In this document: piece after piece, positions 36,827-44,029 of the stretch
Position numbering within the stretch: position 1 is the stretch's first letter
How the letters are laid out: every line of letters starts with the position of its first letter
Assembly: GCA_021648725.1 (NCBI GenBank)
Contig: JAKISF010000027.1
Span: 1 to 45,432 of the forward strand
Source of the DNA: Bacteroidales bacterium
GTDB lineage: Bacteria; Bacteroidota; Bacteroidia; Bacteroidales; JAADGE01
Direction of reading: 5' to 3'
DNA: 45,432 nt
The notes under the pieces: generated by a model
Databases searched by the model: none
What the model saw: only the letters and a program-made list of their open reading frames with translations
What the model was told of the DNA's origin: nothing
Position numbers and translations under genes: made by a program

Positions 36827-37969
36827 TCAAACGCTCGTCGCTTGAAGGTCTTTAATAGCTGTAATTGCACGACTATAATTCTCTTTTGATGATGCAAAAA
36901 ATCCAGGACATTTTTCTTTCATTGTACATTCTTCACATTCATCTATATAAATATTTTTCCAATCAGATATTGACTGAACTGCAAACTTTTTAATACTATC
37001 TGGTAGAATACAGAGTTGACTATTATAAATCGAAACATTAATATCTCGATAATGTAAATTCAATACTGCTTTTTCTAATTCTATATTATAATCAAAAGGG
37101 TCAACCCATAAATCCTCAAAATTATCTTTTGCATAACCCATTGGTTCCATTTGCATAAAAGCAACGTGAAAAACAAAAGGAAAGTTAGAGTAAATATATT
37201 CTGACAATTCAGGCAATCTTTCATAATTCATTTTATGAACCACAATACGAATGCCTATTTTTAAATTAAACTTAGCAAGATTATATATTCCATTTATTGT
37301 TCGATAAAAAGTATTAGTTCTTACAATGCTATTATGTATAGTATCAATATCCGAATACAAAGGAATATCAATTACAATATTTTGTTTTACTGATTGAGCA
37401 AACTTCTTGGCATATTCAAAATTTTCAAATTTAATCCCATTTGATAATAAACTAATCGACGCTTTTGGTATTTTATTGTGAATATTGGATAAAATATCAA
37501 ATAGTTTTTCACCAATTAATGTTGGCTCACCACCTGTAATACCTATCATTTTAGTATTCTTATCTAATAATGAAATATATCGCAAGTTCAAATCAAATTT
37601 ATCATCTTCCTGTTTTACAGGTGGCTGTGGACACATAATGCAATTTGAGTTACATTTTTCTGTAATAAACAATGCGTTATGTTGAGAGTTAATATCATAA
37701 ACAACGTTAATCGTACCATCTGCTTCAATTGTAACAATATCATTTTCATTTAAATCATCTGTACTGGTTACATTTTTAACAAAAAGTTGGTCATTTCCTT
37801 TTTTAACTATACTATTTGATGTTATTACCGCTAAATAGTTATTCGGAATTTTATCAAAATCTGTAACATAGACTTTATCTTTCTTATCACCGAACACATT
37901 ATTTTTAAATGTTATTTTTCCGATAATTATTCTATCAATATTATGAGCTTCCCCAAATAGTTGTTTCAT
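36827..37969 (-). CDS. hxsC: His-Xaa-Ser system radical SAM maturase HxsC
   Basis: The 380 residues hold an N-terminal ~100-residue domain and the radical-SAM cluster motif CNSNCIMC (Cys 106, 110, 113). The glycine-rich GITGGEPTLIG motif follows. The C-terminus has further cysteines (CEECTMKEKCPGF and SQLC) that may hold auxiliary clusters. Its start overlaps the hxsB stop by 4 bases (ATGA), so the two are translationally coupled. It presumably makes radical-based crosslinks or other changes in the HxsA repeats; the product is not known from the sequence. Confidence 0.87.
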   Translation of the reverse strand: MKQLFGEAHNIDRIIIGKITFKNNVFGDKKDKVYVTDFDKIPNNYLAVITSNSIVKKGNDQLFVKNVTSTDDLNENDIVTIEADGTINVVYDINSQHNALFITEKCNSNCIMCPQPPVKQEDDKFDLNLRYISLLDKNTKMIGITGGEPTLIGEKLFDILSNIHNKIPKASISLLSNGIKFENFEYAKKFAQSVKQNIVIDIPLYSDIDTIHNSIVRTNTFYRTINGIYNLAKFNLKIGIRIVVHKMNYERLPELSEYIYSNFPFVFHVAFMQMEPMGYAKDNFEDLWVDPFDYNIELEKAVLNLHYRDINVSIYNSQLCILPDSIKKFAVQSISDWKNIYIDECEECTMKEKCPGFFASSKENYSRAITAIKDLQATSV

Positions 37970-39399
37970 TCTTCAATCGTTTTACGGGTTATCCAACTCC
38001 AAAAAACTCTATTTATATCTGTATCATTTTTTTGTAAAAGCGATAAAAGATACTTAATAATGCTTTTGTTTTTTAAGCAAATTTCACTTTTGGTTCTGTT
38101 TCCAACAACATCACCTTGTTCATTATAATTCCTTACTGGGTCAGCTCCACAATAACTTAAATAAGCACAAGTTGCACATTCTGGCAAACTTTCTGCTACT
38201 GAATTGTTTATTAATTCGTGTAAATATTCACTATTAAAAATTTCTTGGTAAGTATTTGTTTCTACATTTCCCATTCTAAATTGTTTGTCTCCAACAGCAG
38301 CTAACATACGCCCTTCGTCTGAAACATAAACATCTCCATCATAGTCATAAATAACGCCTGCAATTGCTGTTCCTGCTGGTGATTGCAAATCGACAAATCC
38401 TGTGCTAAAAGGTGTCAAAATTCTTGTTAATAAAATAGTAGCAAAACCCTCTGCAAAGAATTTCCCTTTTTTATTAATTTCGATTATGTAATCCAACCCC
38501 TTTTTATAATTATCAATAAATTCTTCCATTGGATAAGCCAATTTATGCTTATCTCTTTTGGCAAAGCCATATGGGTTTAGAGACCTTAAAAAAATGTTGT
38601 CAAAATCTAATTCCACATATTTATCTATTATTTCTTTGAAATGATTTATTGTAAAAGATGTTGTTGTCATTAATGCTGAAACACTATCTTTTCCTAAATA
38701 TTTCCTACAAAGTTCAATGTTTTCTGTTACTAAATCATAACTATTTTCAATATCAAGTAGTGGTCTGTTAATATTGTGTAATTCTTTTGGACCATCTATT
38801 GATGTTGATATATATACTTTATGTCCTTTGAGCCATTTTAACATTTTAACATCCAACAAAGTCAGGTTTGTGCATATAACAAATTCCAGCTTTTTCTTTT
38901 TAAAGATGTTCGTCCATTCAGCTTTTTCAATAATATATTTAATTATATCAAAGTTTATCATTGCTTCACCGCCTTGAAACTCGATTTTAATTGAGTTGCT
39001 CGGTGTTTCAAATATCTTTTCAATAACTTTTTTCGCTATTTTTTTTGTCATATCAAAACTGAAATCAGTTTTTTCTTTTTTTGACACTTGACAATAACTG
39101 CAATTTGAATTACACCGTAGAGAAACAACAATCATATGTAATGAAGTAAATTCAGCTAAAAAATTTTTCTTTGTTCTAAATTTAGTAGCAAGCATATTTA
39201 CTACATCATCAATATTTTTGTCCGCAATTATTTGTTTGCTTTTTAGATTATTATAGACTTGCGAACTCAAATCTAATTTATGATTTACAAATTCGTCAAA
39301 TTGTTTATTTGACAAATATAAATGCTCTCCAACCTCATTAGAAAGGAATACAGTTTCATCTATTCTCTCAAAGCGATATGGTAGAATTTGATAGTCCAT
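37966..39399 (-). CDS. hxsB: His-Xaa-Ser system radical SAM maturase HxsB
   Basis: The 477 residues have an N-terminal peptide-recognition-like region (about 1-85), the radical-SAM motif CNSNCSYC (Cys 96, 100, 103), and the EFQGGEAMINFD segment that follows in SPASM enzymes. A C-terminal SPASM-type cysteine set is visible (CATCAYLSYCGADP ... SEICLKN), expected to bind auxiliary 4Fe-4S clusters. SPASM maturases act on ribosomal peptides, several by forming aromatic or histidine-type crosslinks. It starts 3 bp after hxsD, in the order hxsD-hxsB-hxsC-hxsA. Confidence 0.88.
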   Translation of the reverse strand: MDYQILPYRFERIDETVFLSNEVGEHLYLSNKQFDEFVNHKLDLSSQVYNNLKSKQIIADKNIDDVVNMLATKFRTKKNFLAEFTSLHMIVVSLRCNSNCSYCQVSKKEKTDFSFDMTKKIAKKVIEKIFETPSNSIKIEFQGGEAMINFDIIKYIIEKAEWTNIFKKKKLEFVICTNLTLLDVKMLKWLKGHKVYISTSIDGPKELHNINRPLLDIENSYDLVTENIELCRKYLGKDSVSALMTTTSFTINHFKEIIDKYVELDFDNIFLRSLNPYGFAKRDKHKLAYPMEEFIDNYKKGLDYIIEINKKGKFFAEGFATILLTRILTPFSTGFVDLQSPAGTAIAGVIYDYDGDVYVSDEGRMLAAVGDKQFRMGNVETNTYQEIFNSEYLHELINNSVAESLPECATCAYLSYCGADPVRNYNEQGDVVGNRTKSEICLKNKSIIKYLLSLLQKNDTDINRVFWSWITRKTIEE

Positions 39400-39402
39400 A
39401 GG

Positions 39403-39714
39403 TTACTTACTTATTGAATTGAAAGCTTTCTTAACTAATTCTTCTCTAATGACTTTGTATTCTCTGCCTGTATTAAGTCTTATTTGTTGGTCAATTAGTT
39501 CATTGCCAAATTCCAATGCAATTTCTTTTAAAATATTATTATCTTCCTTTGCTTGAAATAGAACTTCTATTACATTTTCAATCACTTCAATATTTATATA
39601 GCATTTATTAGTGAATTTATATGAAGCTTTTAATGTTGCTTCTTTTTCATAAATATCTATTGGGATTTTTAATAATAATTTATCCCCCTCGATTTCTTTT
39701 AAAATATCTTTCAT
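39403..39714 (-). CDS. hxsD: His-Xaa-Ser system protein HxsD
   Basis: The Met at 39714 is preferred; upstream in-frame sequence runs into a conserved hairpin. The 103 residues match the HxsD pattern: LKIPIDIYEKEATLKASYKF (the YxxEAxLxAxYxFT-like segment), TNKCYINIEV, and near the end FGNELIDQQIRLNTG then IREELVKKAF. HxsD is the small accessory member of the system, possibly a substrate-recognition or scaffold protein. It is the first gene of the operon, 166 bp inside the cassette boundary. Confidence 0.83.
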   Translation of the reverse strand: MKDILKEIEGDKLLLKIPIDIYEKEATLKASYKFTNKCYINIEVIENVIEVLFQAKEDNNILKEIALEFGNELIDQQIRLNTGREYKVIREELVKKAFNSISK

Positions 39715-39727
39715 TCTTCTCGGTTTA

Positions 39728-39816
39728 GTGCGTTGGCAAAAAAATAGCTCTTTTGGTTTTTTTAGGTTGGCATTTTGCGTGTCGGTAAAAACCAAATGTA
39801 CTATTTGTGCGTTGGC
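39728..39816. repeat. Hairpin repeat C, copy 2 (5' side of the Hxs operon)
   Basis: The 20-base arms at 39742-39761 and 39787-39806 pair at 17 positions (AAATAG...GGTTTTT with AAAAACC...CTATTT), and the loop contains GTTGGC. GTGCGTTGGC borders it on both sides (39728-39737 and 39807-39816). It shares TCTTTTG and CAAATGT arms with copy 1. It may be a leader structure, or the trace of an older mobile boundary inside the cassette. Confidence 0.6.
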
Positions 39817-39874
39817 TTTTCATTTTTTATTTTCTTTCTGTTTCATTCATTGCTGTATCGTCTCTTTGCATTGG

Positions 39875-40070
39875 GTACAACGTTAGTATAAGAAAAGTAA
39901 GGGATAAATCCGCATACATTTTCAAATTATAAAAGTAGCAAAATTTTTGTGTTTTTGACCTCTTAAATTATTTATAACAGCAAAATCGCAAAGATTTTGC
40001 GATGCTTGTTACTTATTGCTACCATTCATTTTTGAAAATTGCCCTTATTTTTTTTATATATTTGTTGTGT
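39875..40070 (-). repeat. attC-like site 3
   Basis: The 196-bp site is of the same subfamily as site 1. The minus strand opens ACACAACAAATATATAAAA and closes TTTCTTATACTAACGTTGTA; the arms pair through AATAAGGG/CCCTTA. It has the conserved core GCAAAATCGCAAAGATTTTGC (here with a one-base gap relative to site 1). It terminates the PLD-like cassette; R' GTT is at 39881-39879. Confidence 0.75.
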
Positions 40071-41017
40071 GCCGTGTTTCTTTATATCAATGATGCTTTA
40101 ATCCATTCCGATTTGAATATGTCATAGAGTTTTTGTGCTTCTTCTTCTTTATACTGGACGATGGAACAAATTTTTTCACCAGCATTTTTCAATGATGGAC
40201 CTAAAACCCATCGTTCATTATCAAAAAGTAAAAATCTGTCATGACTATTCTTCGATGATTTCGCTTCAATAGATATTTCTGGATATTGAGTTTTAAATTT
40301 TTTTATTGCCAATTTCAAATCTGAAATATATCTTTTTGTTCGGTTATTATCATTACATAAAATTCGTATTTCTGTGATATTTGACAAACTTGAATGTGCA
40401 TCTAAATATATTAATAGTTCACTATCAGCATAATTATCCCAGAACCAAACATAGTTTTTTGTCCGACTTATAATTGTTCTAAATTCATTGTAAAAATCAA
40501 ATGTTTTATTCTTCTCAAAAACAAATTGAGATTTTGCTGGTATTTTAAATTCTTTTTTAAGTTCGCTTAAAATTGACTCTGCTATTCCATTAATATTGTT
40601 GTTATCCGAAACAGCAAATTTCTCAATTATTTTAAATCTTTCTGAAACTATATATCTTGATTTTTCATTTTTTGATATTATGTAGAAAAGTGCAAATAGT
40701 ATAGACCTTTTTGCTTTTGGTCCAGTTCTTTCCAAACAGTGCAATAAAATTTCCGTGAATGTATTTCCAATAATATATTCCCTTCCAAAATTTCCTTTGA
40801 TTGACAAAAAGATAGATAGTTCTTGTGCAGATAGAGTTTTCAAAAAATCATTAACGTGCATTAAATCATCCGTTAAGTTTGTAGTCCTAATATATTCGCC
40901 TCTAAAATATCTTTCAAAATCTCTCTTCAAATAATCAGGTATTAAATCAATTGCTTCTGGATAATCATCCCAGTTAATAATATTAGACATAATTTTTATT
41001 TTTTATATGGCACACAA
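39881..41017 (-). mobile_element. Gene cassette 4 (PLD-like protein)
   Basis: The 1137-bp cassette begins GTTGTGTGCC at site 4 (minus strand). Its attC-like site 3 carries the reverse complement (plus-strand GTTGTGTGCC at 40064-40073), a 10-base match. Confidence 0.8.
40082..40990 (-). CDS. PLD-like phosphodiesterase-fold protein
   Basis: The 302-residue protein has a helical N-terminal half (about 1-150) and a C-terminal alpha/beta domain with one H-x-R-x4-D motif (HDRFLLFD, His 250/Arg 252/Asp 257) followed by VLGPSLKNAG. This resembles the HKD half-site of phospholipase D superfamily proteins, with Arg in place of Lys. A single motif implies a dimer or a non-catalytic sensor. Related domains occur in defence proteins. 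It occupies its own cassette, 27 bp from the boundary. The PLD assignment is moderate; the biological role is unknown. Confidence 0.62.
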   Translation of the reverse strand: MSNIINWDDYPEAIDLIPDYLKRDFERYFRGEYIRTTNLTDDLMHVNDFLKTLSAQELSIFLSIKGNFGREYIIGNTFTEILLHCLERTGPKAKRSILFALFYIISKNEKSRYIVSERFKIIEKFAVSDNNNINGIAESILSELKKEFKIPAKSQFVFEKNKTFDFYNEFRTIISRTKNYVWFWDNYADSELLIYLDAHSSLSNITEIRILCNDNNRTKRYISDLKLAIKKFKTQYPEISIEAKSSKNSHDRFLLFDNERWVLGPSLKNAGEKICSIVQYKEEEAQKLYDIFKSEWIKASLI

Positions 41018-41182
41018 CGTTGGGCTAAAAAGCGTTCGGCATTTTAACCTGAAATTTTCAGTTTGCAATATAGCAAAATTTTGCCGTTTCGGGTAATTTA
41101 AGGCTTAAAATTTTTGCGGAGTTTATTACTTGCTCATATTTTCGGGTTGCTGCTCCCGTATGCTTTTTAGCTTTTGTTACAG
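41012..41182 (-). repeat. attC-like site 4
   Basis: The 171-bp site opens (minus) CTGTAACAAAAGCTAAAAAGC and closes GCTTTTTAGCCCAACGTTG; a 10-bp GCTAAAAAGC/GCTTTTTAGC arm is obvious. Its core (TTTGCCGTTTCGGGTAATTT and on) is nearly identical to that of site 7 and unlike sites 1, 3, 5 and 6. It terminates the gene-less cassette. Confidence 0.75.
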
Positions 41183-41737
41183 TTAGTTTATCTTTAATAC
41201 AATTTTGCAGATACGAATTATCCGGAAGTTTGCCGGACTTGCAAACACTTATAATTTTGACTGTTTTATAAGAAAATCAATAAAATGTTGAATGAAAAAT
41301 TGAAGCAGCGAGTTTTTTGCATAGGTAAAATCGTTTTTCAAATCGTAATGAGAGGCTTGCAGCCAAGCTTTAACTTGAATAAGAAACCTGTGTATTTTTT
41401 CATTTGCAGATACGTTTTCACTTGCATAATGAAGTCTTGCCGAGGCTTTGCTTTTGCAACCCTAAGCATCGCTTGCAAATATCTGCGAAAAGTTGATTAC
41501 AGAGAAAAAAAGGTCTTGATATAATCGTTTTAAACAACTCAGAAGAGAGGCTTGCAGCCAATCTGCAAATTGAATAAGAAACCTGTGTATTTTTTCATTT
41601 GCAGATACGTTTTTACTTGCACAATGAAGTCTTGCCGAGGCTTTGTGTTTTGCTTTAAATTCGCAAATTATAAACAATATTTAAAGAACTTTTAACCTCG
41701 CAAATTTTAAGAAATTTTCATTTTTTATTAACTGTAA
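41018..41737 (-). mobile_element. Gene cassette 3 (no convincing gene, direct repeats)
   Basis: The 720-bp cassette begins GTTACAGTTA at site 5 (minus strand), and site 4 carries the reverse complement (plus-strand GTTACAGTTA at 41176-41185). Short open frames exist on both strands (79 and 71 codons) but cover repeated sequence and look spurious. It may carry a promoter, an RNA or a very small gene. Confidence 0.72.
41351..41651. repeat. Pair of ~105-bp direct repeats in the gene-less cassette
   Basis: The unit AGAGGCTTGCAGCCAA ... CTTGCCGAGGCTTTG occurs at 41351-41455 and again at 41546-41651, about 195 bp apart, with a few substitutions. Each ends are partly self-complementary (AGGCTTGC.../...GCCGAGGCT less so). 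The purpose is unknown; the repeats could be structured RNA or duplicated non-coding DNA. Confidence 0.65.
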
Positions 41738-41926
41738 CGTTGGGCTAAAAAGCGTGCAGGATTTGAAACTGCAACTTTTCAATTTGCTTGTTAGCAAAAT
41801 TTTTGGGTTTTTGACCTCTTAAATTATTTATAAAAGCAAAATCGCAAAAGATTTTGCGGTGCTAATTTCTTATTTATGTTTTCAATTTATGACTTTGCCT
41901 GCATGATTTTTTAGCTGGTGTTATAG
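41732..41926 (-). repeat. attC-like site 5
   Basis: The 195-bp site opens (minus) CTATAACACCAGCTAAAAAA and closes GCTTTTTAGCCCAACGTTAC. The arms also pair through TGCAGG/CCTGCA, and the core holds GCAAAATC/GATTTTGC. It shares its outer arms with site 6 and its core with sites 1 and 3. It terminates the four-gene cassette; R' GTT is at 41738-41736. Confidence 0.77.
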
Positions 41927-41979
41927 GGCGTTTTCCTTATTAATTTTGTATAGAAACTTTTTAGGCATTAAATCTTGTC

Positions 41980-42387
41980 CTATATTCTTACATTGAATTT
42001 AGTATCAAATTTATCTAGCAGGAATGCTTCAACTGCTCTTGCCATATAATTTTGTTCTTCAATTGTTACTATCAAAATTTTGTCATTCTTTCTAAGGGTT
42101 TCATTAATCTCAATTTCTTTATCACTTTTTGGATTTAAAAGCCAACTATTAAGTCGATTTCCTACGTTTACTGAACTTTCTCCTATATACAATATTTTAT
42201 CTGTTTTTCTACTGATAAAACAGTAAATCCCAGCTTTTTTTTCAAACAAAGACCATTTATTATCACGTTTTTTATCTTCCCCCTCACACCATAATTCTAT
42301 TCCTTCAAAAATATTAATCTTCATATCAATATTGTGCTTCGTTGAAATATTATCTATTTCCGTTAATATTTTATTTACTGAATTCAT
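41980..42387 (-). CDS. GIY-YIG-fold protein
   Basis: The 135 residues include the GIY-YIG core: AGIYCF (GIY at 53-55), LYIGES (YIG at 67-69), a following Arg in VGNRLNSW (78) and the metal-binding Glu in RAVEAFLLDKF (120). These are the catalytic residues of this nuclease fold, so a single-domain nuclease is likely. A GVxY-type repair or homing specificity domain is absent. It is the last gene of a four-gene cassette, 56 bp after the FISUMP gene; it might protect, restrict or mobilise DNA. Confidence 0.78.
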   Translation of the reverse strand: MNSVNKILTEIDNISTKHNIDMKINIFEGIELWCEGEDKKRDNKWSLFEKKAGIYCFISRKTDKILYIGESSVNVGNRLNSWLLNPKSDKEIEINETLRKNDKILIVTIEEQNYMARAVEAFLLDKFDTKFNVRI

Positions 42388-42443
42388 AATTTTTGTTTTA
42401 ATAGCTTTTTTAAAATAACATCTTTCTATCTCTTAATAATCAA

Positions 42444-43259
42444 CTAATCTTGAATACAACGAACAGAAAAACCTGTGCTTGGGTGACAACCTCCAATCTG
42501 AGCATTCTCTTCTTCTGTGTCGTCGTCATGAATAATAACATCCAAATCCCATATGAGTTCCTCATGATATGCGGTAGAAGACCAAAAACGACCAACTTCA
42601 CCAATATAAATAGATTTATCTTTACTCCAACCTCCCCAACCTCCTAATAGAGCATGAAAACCACTTTCTCCATTTAGAACAAGAGAATGATATGCTTTTG
42701 AACCAGCCCCTCCTACATTATTTAATAAAGTATCAAATTCTTTTTTTGAGGGTAAATGCCATCCTTGTGGGCAAACGTTTTTTGATGTTTCCCAATCATA
42801 TAAGTATCCGTAAGTGTTTACATTATTATTGTCATTATTATATGCCCAACAACCACTTCCTGCATTATAAGCAAGATTTTCAGACATCCAAATTTGATTT
42901 TCAATTTGGACAATTTTATAAGTTTTTTTATCTCTTTTATCTATGAAAGTTTTTATATTGGAAATTTCCAAAGAGTTTTTTAAACTATCAACTTTACCTT
43001 TGTACAATGATAAGTTTTTGCTTATAATAGAAATATTCCTGACTAATTTATCAACATCTTCTTTATTATTTCTCAAAGTGTTTTTTAATTCTATTTGAGA
43101 ACTATTAAGTTGATTAATTGTAATAACCTGTTTAGAAATTATTATTTCTAAACTATCAACACGTTTATTTAAATTTGCTATTTGTTCCTTTTTACTTTGT
43201 CCTATAATAAATGAACTAAAAAAAAACAAGTAAGATATTGTCAAAATTATATTTTTCAT
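42444..43259 (-). CDS. Secreted protein with coiled coil and FISUMP domain
   Basis: The 271 residues begin with a signal peptide (MKNIILTISYLFFFSSFIIG), then a heptad-patterned coiled coil (about 22-105). The C-terminal domain (about 108-271) has the Fibrobacter succinogenes major paralogous signature: IENQIWMSENLAY, YLYDWET, CPQGWHLPSKKEF, FWSSTAYHE and GFSVRCIQD. This C-type-lectin-like fold is common in secreted Bacteroidota proteins of unknown role. It starts 11 bp after the 88-residue gene, in the middle of the four-gene cassette. Confidence 0.87.
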   Translation of the reverse strand: MKNIILTISYLFFFSSFIIGQSKKEQIANLNKRVDSLEIIISKQVITINQLNSSQIELKNTLRNNKEDVDKLVRNISIISKNLSLYKGKVDSLKNSLEISNIKTFIDKRDKKTYKIVQIENQIWMSENLAYNAGSGCWAYNNDNNNVNTYGYLYDWETSKNVCPQGWHLPSKKEFDTLLNNVGGAGSKAYHSLVLNGESGFHALLGGWGGWSKDKSIYIGEVGRFWSSTAYHEELIWDLDVIIHDDDTEEENAQIGGCHPSTGFSVRCIQD

Positions 43260-43270
43260 GATTTAAAAGT

Positions 43271-43537
43271 TTATTTATATGCATAATTTCCATCTGGTTT
43301 TACAAAAGCAATGGCAACTTTTTCTGCTTCGTCATGTAAGGTCAAGTCGTTATATAACCAAGACCAAGTTTGTTTTATTAGTCTGTATGTGCCACGACCA
43401 CCAGCATATTCTGTTCCATAACTTGTTAAAAAATCATTTCTGTTTAAATGGTCTGCAAGTTCTTCACCTGACATTGTCATTTCATGTTGAGCAAGGAATT
43501 CTGCTAACTTCCATATATAAAGTTTCTTTTCATTCAT
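43271..43537 (-). CDS. Small conserved-looking hypothetical protein
   Basis: The 88 residues are globular and soluble, with blocks KLAEFLAQHEMTMSGEELAD, GTEYAGGRGTYRLIKQTWSW and EAEKVAIAFVKPDGNYAY. The aromatic/Gly pattern looks like a conserved small accessory-gene family, but I cannot name it. Its start overlaps the stop of the membrane protein gene by 8 bases, and the FISUMP gene begins 11 bp later, so the three are co-transcribed. Confidence 0.65.
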   Translation of the reverse strand: MNEKKLYIWKLAEFLAQHEMTMSGEELADHLNRNDFLTSYGTEYAGGRGTYRLIKQTWSWLYNDLTLHDEAEKVAIAFVKPDGNYAYK

Positions 43538-43760
43538 TTTCTTTCTTTTTATTTAATGACATAATTATAAAAGGAATAAAAAATCCAATAATAACTGCAC
43601 TAATAACATGTCCGAGAATTAAACCTTTTCTTGCAGGACTAAAAGGTTGTCCTAATTTTTCAATAAAACTTCCGAAGACAGGATAATATTGGCTCAAAAA
43701 AAATCCTATAATCCCAAAAATAATACTTACAACTAAACTAACAGTGATATTTTTTTTCAT
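43530..43760 (-). CDS. Small two-helix membrane protein
   Basis: The 76 residues have two predicted membrane helices (VSLVVSIIFGIIGFFLSQY, about 8-26, and LILGHVISAVIIGFFIPFII, about 47-66) and a basic C-terminal tail. No family is recognised; the topology resembles small holin-like or accessory proteins. It is the first gene of the cassette, 87 bp from the boundary, and overlaps the next gene by 8 bases. Confidence 0.6.
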   Translation of the reverse strand: MKKNITVSLVVSIIFGIIGFFLSQYYPVFGSFIEKLGQPFSPARKGLILGHVISAVIIGFFIPFIIMSLNKKKENE

Positions 43761-43841
43761 TTTACTTTTTTTAATATAAGCCTACTTCAATTTATGGTCT
43801 TGTTCAGCTTATTCCGACCGTCATAGTTCATTTCTTATGCC

Positions 43842-44029
43842 CTATAACGTTTGGCTAAAAAGCGTGCAGGGTTTAAGACTGCGTTTTTTTAATTTGCTCA
43901 ATAGCCAAATTTTTAATTTACCTTTAAAATTATTCACAAAATCAAATTAAAAGATTTTGCGGTGTTTGTTTCTTATTCTTATTCTCAATTTGCGACTTTG
44001 CCTGCATGATTTTTTAGCTGGTGTTAGCA
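43842..44029 (-). repeat. attC-like site 6
   Basis: The 188-bp site opens (minus) TGCTAACACCAGCTAAAAAA and closes GCTTTTTAGCCAAACGTTAT. The arms pair through GCTAAAAA/TTTTTAGC and TGCAGG/CCTGCA, as in site 5; the core is more diverged. It terminates the TIR cassette; R' GTT is at 43848-43846. Confidence 0.77.

Larger units (their letters stand above)
36236..39880 (-). mobile_element. Gene cassette 5 (Hxs operon)
   Basis: The 3645-bp cassette begins GTTGTACCC at site 3 (minus strand), and its own attC-like site 2 carries the reverse complement (plus-strand GTTGTACCC at 36354-36362). It holds four genes, a terminator and two copies of hairpin repeat C, which is unusually large for a cassette. 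Confidence 0.8.
41738..43847 (-). mobile_element. Gene cassette 2 (four genes)
   Basis: The 2110-bp cassette begins GTTATAGGGC at site 6 (minus strand). Its attC-like site 5 carries the reverse complement (plus-strand GTTATAGGGC at 41920-41929), a 10-base match. It carries the two-helix protein, the 88-residue protein, the FISUMP protein and the GIY-YIG protein. Confidence 0.8.

Noticed and set aside
36793-36897. Upstream extension of hxsA
   Set aside because: It would overlap the end of hxsC and put 35 residues before an evident signal peptide.
39715-39795. Upstream extension of hxsD
   Set aside because: The added residues are encoded by one arm of the conserved hairpin repeat and break the family's usual N-terminus.
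41285-41677. Open frames of 79 codons (plus) and 71 codons (minus) in the gene-less cassette
   Set aside because: Both lie over the direct repeats, which would give repeated peptide fragments in shifted frames; no start context or domain supports them.
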